Shown one piece after another: positions 1-4,451 of a stretch of DNA of 16,299 bases. Both the position numbers and the translations under genes were made by a program. This stretch comes from DATECU01 sp035286745 (GTDB taxonomy: Bacteria; Acidobacteriota; Vicinamibacteria; Fen-336), in contig DATECU010000341.1 of the NCBI GenBank assembly GCA_035286745.1, forward strand, positions 1-16,299, in the 5' to 3' direction. Every line of letters begins with the position of its first letter. Positions within the stretch are counted from its first letter, which is position 1. Under the pieces are notes generated by a model. The model saw only the letters and a list, made by a program, of their open reading frames with translations, searched no databases and had not been told where the DNA came from.

Positions 1-104
1 CGGCAGCCGGGGCAGGCCTCGAGGTGCTCTGCCAGAGCAGCCCGGTCGTCGGGTTCGAGCGCTTCGTCGACCAGGCCGGTCACTCGCTCGGGATCGCAGC
101 TCAC
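1..104 (-). CDS. Anti-sigma factor, zinc-finger (zf-HC2) N-terminus, partial
   Basis: The first 34 codons of a gene running leftward off the window edge. It starts at a GTG whose bases overlap the TGA of the sigma factor gene (GTGA, 4-base overlap), which points to translational coupling. The product has Cys3 and then H27-x3-C31-x2-C34, the zinc-binding pattern of the ZAS/zf-HC2 domain. Proteins of this family bind a cognate ECF sigma factor and keep it off RNA polymerase until a signal arrives. The position directly after the sigma gene makes a sigma/anti-sigma pair the natural reading. The rest of the protein, including any membrane segment or sensor domain, lies outside the window, so the signal cannot be guessed. 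Confidence 0.85.
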   Translation of the reverse strand, partial: MSCDPERVTGLVDEALEPDDRAALAEHLEACPGC

Positions 105-595
105 GGCTTCCTCTCGGCGAGGCTCTCGCGCAGCAGGGCGCGGCCTCGATGGATGCGCGACATCACGGTGCCGATGGGCACGCGGAGCACCTCCGCGATC
201 TCCTGGTAGCTCAAGTCCTCGATGTCGCGCAGCAGCACCGCGGTTCGGAAGACCTCGGGCAGGGCGTCGAGGGCCCGCTGCAAGTCCTCGCCCCCGGAAG
301 CCAGCGCCGCCTGGGGTGGCGGGACGCCGGGTCCCTCGCCGGTCAGCTCCTGCGTCTTCACCGACCGCCCGGCCTTGCGGAAGGCGTCGGTGCGCAGCCG
401 GTAGAGGATGGTGAACAGCCAGGAGCGGATGCTGGTCCCCGGCGTGAAGCGGTCGAAGGCCCGATAGGCCTTGAGGTACGTCTCCTGCACCAGGTCCTCG
501 GCGTCGTGGGCGTTCCGAGTGAGGCGATAGGCCACCCCGTAAAGGGACCTCAAGAGCGGCAGCGCCTCGGCTTCAAATCGTTCTTCGCGCGTCAC
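101..595 (-). CDS. ECF-type RNA polymerase sigma factor (sigma-70 family)
   Basis: A 164-residue protein, the usual size for an ECF (group 4) sigma factor, with only regions 2 and 4. Region 2 spans about residues 10-80 and includes the DAEDLVQETYLKAYRAF stretch of region 2.2 (core polymerase contact), followed by the RSWLFTI segment. Region 4 spans about residues 105-160 and ends in the helix-turn-helix LSYQEIAEVLRVPIGTVMSR, which would read the -35 element. A short proline/glycine-rich linker joins them. The start is GTG at 595. The gene overlaps the zinc-finger anti-sigma gene by 4 bases. A GGAATA-N16-CGTT element 35 bases upstream suggests autoregulation. The ECF subgroup and stimulus cannot be named from this sequence alone. 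Confidence 0.95.
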   Translation of the reverse strand: MTREERFEAEALPLLRSLYGVAYRLTRNAHDAEDLVQETYLKAYRAFDRFTPGTSIRSWLFTILYRLRTDAFRKAGRSVKTQELTGEGPGVPPPQAALASGGEDLQRALDALPEVFRTAVLLRDIEDLSYQEIAEVLRVPIGTVMSRIHRGRALLRESLAERKP

Positions 596-629
596 GCTTC
601 TGACCTCGGGGCGCGCGCCTCCGAACGGG

Positions 630-657
630 CCAACGCCGCCGCGCGGCCTCCTATTCC
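630..657 (-). promoter_or_regulatory. Candidate autoregulatory ECF promoter (GGAATA-N16-CGTTGG)
   Basis: Reading leftward, GGAATA (652-657) is followed after 16 bases by CGTTGG (630-635), then 34 bases to the GTG of the sigma gene. The layout resembles ECF promoters of the GGAA...CGTT kind, and ECF genes often transcribe themselves. The promoter role is inferred from motif and position only. Confidence 0.5.
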
Positions 658-735
658 GGGACCTTGGAGCGGACCGGATTGTGGCACGACTGGCGGGGAG
701 AAGGAAGGTGAGGCAGAATCGGGCAGCGCTTTCCG

Positions 736-1287
736 ATGAAGTTCCTGACCACCCTCGAAGTCGCCCGGCAGCTCGGCGTCAGCAAGCAGACGGTGCTCAA
801 CTGGCTCTATGCCGGCCGGGTTCCCGAGCCGCCCCGCAACAAGAAGGGCTACCGTCTGTGGAGCTTGTCTCGCCTCAACCTGGTGAAGAGGCTGGTCCAG
901 GAAGGGCGGCTCAACAAGAGAACGGTGCTGTTCCGCGAGGCCGCCGGCCGACCCGAGATCGTGACCGAGTACGCGCGCGAGGTGAGCCAGTTCCTGCGCG
1001 AGAACGGGATGAACGCCGAGGCGTTTCTGAAGGAGCTGGCGCGCTTCAGCCCCGAGGCGGCTCTCAGTCTGCCCCAGACGCCGGCGGACCGGAAGAAGGG
1101 CAAGGGCTCCAGGGATCGGCAGTTGAAGGATCCCGGCGATCGGCGGTCGAAGGGGTCCGGCGGATCGCAGTTGAAGGGCGCCAGCGGTCGGCGGTTGAAG
1201 GAGTCGAACGGATCGCCGCCAAAGGAGCTGGACGAGCCGAAAGAGCCTAGCGGGTTGCGCTCAAAGGAGACCAGCCATCGTAGTTGA
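736..1287 (+). CDS. MerR/excisionase-like helix-turn-helix protein with repetitive basic tail
   Basis: A 183-residue protein. Residues 4-42 form a helix-turn-helix of the HTH_17/MerR kind (LTTLEVARQLGVSKQTVLNWLYAGRVP, then a wing-like KKGYRLWS). Residues 45-110 are helical and charged, possibly a dimerisation segment. From about residue 115 the chain becomes low-complexity, rich in Lys, Arg, Gly and Ser. It contains an 8-residue tandem repeat (five copies from residue 127, one more near the end) encoded by 24-bp DNA repeats. The tail looks disordered and basic, so it may bind nucleic acid non-specifically. The gene stands alone between a divergent sigma gene and a convergent ferredoxin gene. 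A DNA-binding role is well supported; its target is unknown. Overlapping frames also read through, but only this one gives a recognisable domain. Confidence 0.8.
   Translation: MKFLTTLEVARQLGVSKQTVLNWLYAGRVPEPPRNKKGYRLWSLSRLNLVKRLVQEGRLNKRTVLFREAAGRPEIVTEYAREVSQFLRENGMNAEAFLKELARFSPEAALSLPQTPADRKKGKGSRDRQLKDPGDRRSKGSGGSQLKGASGRRLKESNGSPPKELDEPKEPSGLRSKETSHRS
1114..1233 (+). repeat. 24-bp tandem repeat, five diverged copies, coding for 8-residue units
   Basis: Units start at 1114, 1138, 1162, 1186 and 1210. Each carries a version of GATCGGCAGTTGAAG followed by a variable part. A degenerate sixth unit lies at 1252-1275 after an 18-base interruption. The period is a multiple of three, so copy-number change keeps the reading frame. 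Units translate as DRQLKDPG, DRRSKGSG, GSQLKGAS, GRRLKESN and GSPPKELD. Confidence 0.85.
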
Positions 1288-1305
1288 ACGTTGAACGCCG
1301 ACCTC

Positions 1306-1638
1306 TCACTCCCACGGGATGTCCGGCATCGTCAGGCGCTCGACGAGTCGCCCCTGCCGCAGGTGCGACTCCAGGATCTCGGGCACGTCGGCCACCGTGA
1401 CGCCGGCGTACCAAACGTTGTCAGGGTGGATGGCCACGGTGACTCCTTGGCTGCAGTGCTTGAGGCAGCCGGCCTTGGTCACCATGACCTCGCTTCCCAG
1501 GCCGGCTTCGGCCACCCCCGTCTTGAGGCGGTTCCAGACCTCCTCGGCTCCCTTCTCCGCACAGCAGCCCTTGGGGTGACCGGCGGGGCGCGAGTTCAAG
1601 CAGACGAGGACGTGTCGCGTGGGCTTGGGCAAGACCAT
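1306..1638 (-). CDS. Thioredoxin-like [2Fe-2S] ferredoxin
   Basis: A 110-residue single-domain protein of the thioredoxin-fold [2Fe-2S] ferredoxin family (the Aquifex/Clostridium 'Shethna-type' group, related to NuoE). The strand HVLVCLNSRP gives Cys13, GCC gives Cys25-Cys26, and KAGCLKHCSQG gives Cys58 and Cys62. Cys13, Cys25, Cys58 and Cys62 match the four expected cluster ligands. It would act as a soluble one-electron carrier in the cytoplasm; the partner is not evident from neighbours. AGGAGG lies only one base before the ATG at 1638 but seven bases before an in-frame TTG at 1632, so translation may start at 1632 (108 residues). The gene diverges from the DUF4412 gene and converges on the HTH gene. 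Confidence 0.9.
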   Translation of the reverse strand: MVLPKPTRHVLVCLNSRPAGHPKGCCAEKGAEEVWNRLKTGVAEAGLGSEVMVTKAGCLKHCSQGVTVAIHPDNVWYAGVTVADVPEILESHLRQGRLVERLTMPDIPWE

Positions 1639-1643
1639 CCCTC

Positions 1644-1691
1644 CTTGGAAGGGCCTCAGTATAGCCTCGTGCTATCCTTCGTCTTTCCAAG
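1644..1691. promoter_or_regulatory. Divergent promoter region with nested inverted repeats
   Basis: The 69-base gap between the ferredoxin and DUF4412 genes holds CTTGGAA (1644-1650) mirrored by TTCCAAG (1685-1691). Inside, ATAGC (1661-1665) mirrors GCTAT (1671-1675), with nearly the same centre. Reading leftward, TATACT (1658-1663) is a good -10 for the ferredoxin gene, although I find no convincing -35. A shared regulator binding here is possible but not shown. Confidence 0.35.
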
Positions 1692-1707
1692 AGGAGGATT
1701 GTCGAAG

Positions 1708-2451
1708 ATGCGCTCATTCTATCGGGCTGCCATGGCCACCGCGTCGCTGGCGCTCCTGGCCGGACTGCCGCTGCTCGCCGAGGACCTCACCATCGTGGCC
1801 AAATACTCGACCAGCAAGGGGACGTCAGGAATCTCCACCACCTACCTGGCGACCGACAAGGTCCGGATCGCGTCCCCCGAACAGGACACCATCATGGACC
1901 TCAAGGCCGGCCGCTACGTGTTCGTCGATCACAAGAAGAAGGAGTACTGGGAGACGACGGCGGCCGAGATGGAGGCCATGGCCAAGCAGCTCGAGGCCCA
2001 GATGAGCCAGATGGCCGAGCAGATGAAGAACATGCCGGCGGCGATCCGCGACAAGCTCAGCGGGGGACCGATCCAGCCGGTCACCGTTCAAAAGGGTGCC
2101 GGGAGCAAGGTGATCGCCGGCTACACCTGCGAGCCTTACACGGTATCGATGGGCGACACCATGAAGGTGGAGATGTGGGTGGCCCCGGACTTCGCGTTCC
2201 CACCCCAATCGTTGGACGCCCGCAAGGCCCTGTACCAGGGGCCTCTGGCGCAGAAGCTCGGCAAGGTGTTCGACGAGATGAAGAAGATCAAGGGTTACCC
2301 GCTCCTGGAGGTGACCAACATGCGTCTCATGGGCATCGCCGCCGACTCGACGCGCGAGGTCACCGAGGTCCGCAAGGGCGCCATCCCGGCCGCGACCTTC
2401 GAGGTGGTGGCGGGCTACAAGAAGAAGGACTCGCCCTTCAAGGCTCGTTAG
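1708..2451 (+). CDS. Secreted DUF4412 domain protein
   Basis: A 247-residue protein. I chose the ATG at 1708 because GAGGAGG sits 10 bases upstream and because residues 1-24 then form a clean signal peptide (basic start, hydrophobic core, cleavage after LLA). The open frame continues upstream, but there it lies across the ferredoxin gene. The mature part begins with beta-rich sequence (LTIVAKYSTSKG, then MDLKAGRYVFVDHKKKEYWE). A Met/Gln-rich amphipathic helix follows at about residues 90-110. The last part carries GYTCEPYTV and MKVEMWVAPDF, typical of DUF4412 proteins, a family of unknown function found as periplasmic or outer-membrane-associated proteins. There is no lipobox cysteine, so it is probably soluble in the periplasm. 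It converges on rfbA, with a GC hairpin between them. Confidence 0.85.
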   Translation: MRSFYRAAMATASLALLAGLPLLAEDLTIVAKYSTSKGTSGISTTYLATDKVRIASPEQDTIMDLKAGRYVFVDHKKKEYWETTAAEMEAMAKQLEAQMSQMAEQMKNMPAAIRDKLSGGPIQPVTVQKGAGSKVIAGYTCEPYTVSMGDTMKVEMWVAPDFAFPPQSLDARKALYQGPLAQKLGKVFDEMKKIKGYPLLEVTNMRLMGIAADSTREVTEVRKGAIPAATFEVVAGYKKKDSPFKAR

Positions 2452-2459
2452 TTGGACCA

Positions 2460-2483
2460 GACCCGGCCCCCCGGTGCCGGGTC
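2460..2483. terminator. Possible bidirectional terminator hairpin between convergent genes
   Basis: GACCCGGC (2460-2467) pairs perfectly with GCCGGGTC (2476-2483) across an 8-base loop. It lies in the 41-base gap between the convergent stops of the DUF4412 gene and rfbA. No T-run follows on either strand, so intrinsic termination would be atypical. Confidence 0.5.
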
Positions 2484-2492
2484 GCCCTTCGC

Positions 2493-3386
2493 CTACCTGG
2501 CTCTGGTCGCCGGCTCGCCGTCTTCCTCGATCAGGCGTTCCAGGTATTGCCCGTAGTCGCTCTTGTTCAGCCCGGAGGCGATCCGCAGCACGTCCTCTCC
2601 GCTGATGAAGCCCATCTTGTAGGCCACTTCTTCGGGGCAGGCGACCTTGAGGCCCTGCCGCTGCTCGATGGCCTGAATGAAGTTCGAGGCCTGGAGCAGC
2701 GCCTCCTGGGTGCCGGTGTCCAGCCAGGCCATGCCGCGCCCCAGGGTCTCCACTTGCAGCTCCCCCCAACGCAAGTACTGCAAGTTCACGTCGGTGATCT
2801 CCAGCTCGCCGCGGGGTGAGGCCTTGAGCGAGGCGGCCACTTCCAGCACCCGGTTGTCGTAGAAGTAGAGGCCGGTCACCGCGTAGGGCGAGCGCGGGTC
2901 GCGCGGCTTCTCTTCGATGGAGATGGCGCGTCCGCTGGCGTCGAACTCCACCACCCCGTAGCGTTCCGGGTCGCGGACGCGGTAGGCGAAGACGGTGGCG
3001 CCTCGGGTCCGCCGTCCCGCGCGCTGGACGTAGTCGGACAGGTCGTTGCCGTAGAAGATGTTGTCGCCCAGGGCCAGAGCCACCGCCTCGCCGCCCACGA
3101 ACTCCCGGCCGATCAGAAAGGCCTGAGCCAGGCCTTCGGGCCGTGCCTGGGTCGCGTACTCGATCCGGATGCCCAGGGGCCGGCCGTCGCCCAGCAGCCG
3201 CCGGAAGGACTCCTGATCGTGAGGCGTGGTGATGAGCAGGATGTCGCGGATGCCCGCCAGCATGAGGGTGGACAGCGGGTAGTAGATCATCGGCTTGTCG
3301 TAGATGGGCATGAGCTGTTTGCTCAGCGCCAGGCTCATGGGGTAGAGCCGCGTGCCCGAGCCTCCGGCCAGGATGATCCCCTTCAT
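2493..3386 (-). CDS. rfbA: Glucose-1-phosphate thymidylyltransferase
   Basis: A 297-residue protein, the normal size for RfbA/RmlA. It joins dTTP and glucose-1-phosphate to give dTDP-glucose and pyrophosphate, the first step towards dTDP-L-rhamnose and other dTDP-sugars for surface polysaccharide. The nucleotidyltransferase signature is at residues 3-14 (GIILAGGSGTRL). SKQLMPIYDKPMIYYPL follows, with Lys23 as the expected catalytic lysine, and LALGDNIFYG has the metal-binding Asp108. GVVEFD, SIEEKP and the C-terminal WLDTGT also match. The start is ATG 3386, with AAGGAGC about 8 bases upstream; longer frames to the right run across the neighbouring gene. It is an orphan here: rfbB, rfbC and rfbD are not adjacent. 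It is divergent from the solute-binding protein gene. Confidence 0.97.
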   Translation of the reverse strand: MKGIILAGGSGTRLYPMSLALSKQLMPIYDKPMIYYPLSTLMLAGIRDILLITTPHDQESFRRLLGDGRPLGIRIEYATQARPEGLAQAFLIGREFVGGEAVALALGDNIFYGNDLSDYVQRAGRRTRGATVFAYRVRDPERYGVVEFDASGRAISIEEKPRDPRSPYAVTGLYFYDNRVLEVAASLKASPRGELEITDVNLQYLRWGELQVETLGRGMAWLDTGTQEALLQASNFIQAIEQRQGLKVACPEEVAYKMGFISGEDVLRIASGLNKSDYGQYLERLIEEDGEPATRAR

Positions 3387-3426
3387 CAAGCTGCTCCTTG
3401 GGGCACCCTCGGGCGCCCGCGAACAA

Positions 3427-3463
3427 GGGCCGAAAGATAGCATCTTTCGGCCCCACCGGGGCC
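3427..3463. promoter_or_regulatory. Two overlapping, mutually exclusive hairpins in the rfbA/SBP divergent gap
   Basis: GGGCCGAAAGAT (3427-3438) and ATCTTTCGGCCC (3442-3453) form a perfect 12-bp stem with an AGC loop. Its right arm overlaps a second stem, GGCCCC (3449-3454) with GGGGCC (3458-3463). The two stems share bases and cannot form together. In an rfbA mRNA leader this could act as an attenuator-like switch; as DNA it could be a palindromic operator. The structure is seen; the role is inferred. Confidence 0.5.
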
Positions 3464-3471
3464 TTCGCGAG

Positions 3472-3500
3472 TTGCCGATCCCGGCCGGCATTGGCACAAT
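3472..3500 (+). promoter_or_regulatory. Candidate sigma-70-type promoter of the solute-binding protein gene
   Basis: TTGCCG (3472-3477), a 17-base spacer and CACAAT (3495-3500) are followed after only six bases by the ATG at 3507. The transcript would start at or next to the start codon. This is consistent with the absence of a Shine-Dalgarno sequence. Confidence 0.5.
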
Positions 3501-3506
3501 CGCGCC

Positions 3507-4325
3507 ATGACCGCCCTCCGACGTTCGCAGTGGTTTCCCTCCCTGCTGTCGGCGCTGCCGCTCTTGCTGGCGACGGCCGGGCCAAGCCGCGCCGACCTGC
3601 CGCAGATCAAGGACCGCGGCACGCTTCGAGTGCTGGCCGTGGTTCTCGACGAAGAGCCCGAGTTCTTCTCCACCAAGCCGGGCCAGGCCCCGGGCTTCGA
3701 TCACGAGATCCTCGGTGGTTTCGCCAACCTGCATCGCCTCAAACTCGAGGTGGTGACGATCAAGGGTTGGGATGCGCTGATCCCCGCGCTCCTGAAGAAC
3801 GAAGGGGACCTCATCGGCAGCCGCTTCACGGTCACCGAGGCGCGCAAGAAGCAGGTGGTGTTCACCGGCGAGGTCTTCCCTACCAGACACGTGGTGATGA
3901 CCCGCAAGCCGGCTCCGCGGGTCGAGACCCTCGATCAACTGCGGGCCCAGAAGATCGGCGTGGTCAAGGGCACCAGCATGCTGGAGAGCCTGACCGCCGC
4001 CGGCATTCCGGCGGGGAGCATCGACACCTCGATCGCCAGCGGCACCCTGCGTGAGGTGATGCGCTCCGGCCGCATCAACTGCACGGTAGACGACGTGGCC
4101 GGCGCCATCCTCTCCGCTCGCCGCGAACCCGAGCTGCAGCTCGGTATGTTCCTGGGGCCGCCGGGGCACTACGCCTACGCCGTGCGGCCGGAAGACAAGG
4201 AACTGCTGGCTGCGCTCAACGAGTATGTCGAGAACCTGCGCCGCACCCAGAGCTGGAATCGGCTGGTGGTGAAGTACTTCGGCGAGGCCGCCGTCGAGGT
4301 CCTGAAGAAGGCCCGCGGCCAGTAG
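3507..4325 (+). CDS. Periplasmic solute-binding protein, family 3 (amino-acid-binding type)
   Basis: A 272-residue protein with a signal peptide at about residues 1-30 (basic start, long Leu/Ala core, PSRA before DLPQ). The mature part begins LPQIKDRGTLRVLAVV, the standard opening of SBP_bac_3 proteins. GFDHEILGGFANLHRLKLEVV and WDALIPALLKNEGDLIGSRFTVTEARKKQVVFTGEVF follow; the latter is the conserved ligand-contact stretch of that family. The hinge and second lobe run through KIGVVKGTSMLESL and a C-terminal helix. Family members capture amino acids or related small solutes for ABC importers, or serve as sensor domains. No permease or ATPase gene is nearby, so its partner is unknown. No ribosome-binding site is visible; a promoter sits almost on the ATG. 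It converges on the TonB receptor gene across a heptad repeat element. Confidence 0.9.
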   Translation: MTALRRSQWFPSLLSALPLLLATAGPSRADLPQIKDRGTLRVLAVVLDEEPEFFSTKPGQAPGFDHEILGGFANLHRLKLEVVTIKGWDALIPALLKNEGDLIGSRFTVTEARKKQVVFTGEVFPTRHVVMTRKPAPRVETLDQLRAQKIGVVKGTSMLESLTAAGIPAGSIDTSIASGTLREVMRSGRINCTVDDVAGAILSARREPELQLGMFLGPPGHYAYAVRPEDKELLAALNEYVENLRRTQSWNRLVVKYFGEAAVEVLKKARGQ

Positions 4326-4343
4326 GGGCCGACGGCGGGTCGC

Positions 4344-4435
4344 GGTCAGCGATCAGCGGTCAGCATTCGGCTACGGACGGTCCTGAGGTTGGCGAGGTGT
4401 GTCCGTGGCTGAACGCTGAGTGCTGAATGCTGACA
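4344..4435. repeat. Heptad-repeat inverted element, copy 1
   Basis: The left arm (4344-4378) is five 7-base units: GGTCAGC, GATCAGC, GGTCAGC, ATTCGGC, TACGGAC. The right arm (4401-4435) is GTCCGTG, GCTGAAC, GCTGAGT, GCTGAAT, GCTGACA. Reversed and complemented, the right arm matches the left at 27 of 35 positions, with a 22-base spacer. The element fills the gap between the convergent solute-binding protein and TonB receptor genes. It could fold into a long hairpin in either transcript. The same family recurs at 11418-11685. Confidence 0.85.
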
Positions 4436-4451
4436 GCTTGGTTCCCCGCCC

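Noticed and set aside
1283..1296. GTTGAAC twice in tandem at a third convergent junction, possibly a remnant of the heptad family
   Set aside because: Only two units, with the core GTTGA instead of GCTGA and no GTCCGTG block; too short to separate from chance.
1291..1707. N-terminal extension of the DUF4412 frame back to 1291
   Set aside because: It lies over the ferredoxin gene on the other strand and would bury the signal peptide; the ATG at 1708 has its own Shine-Dalgarno sequence.
1825..3585. Long leftward open frame of 586 codons over the DUF4412, rfbA and solute-binding protein genes
   Set aside because: It is antisense or out of frame to three genes with recognisable domains, its translation is low-complexity Arg/Gly/Pro-rich, and high-GC DNA produces such frames by chance.
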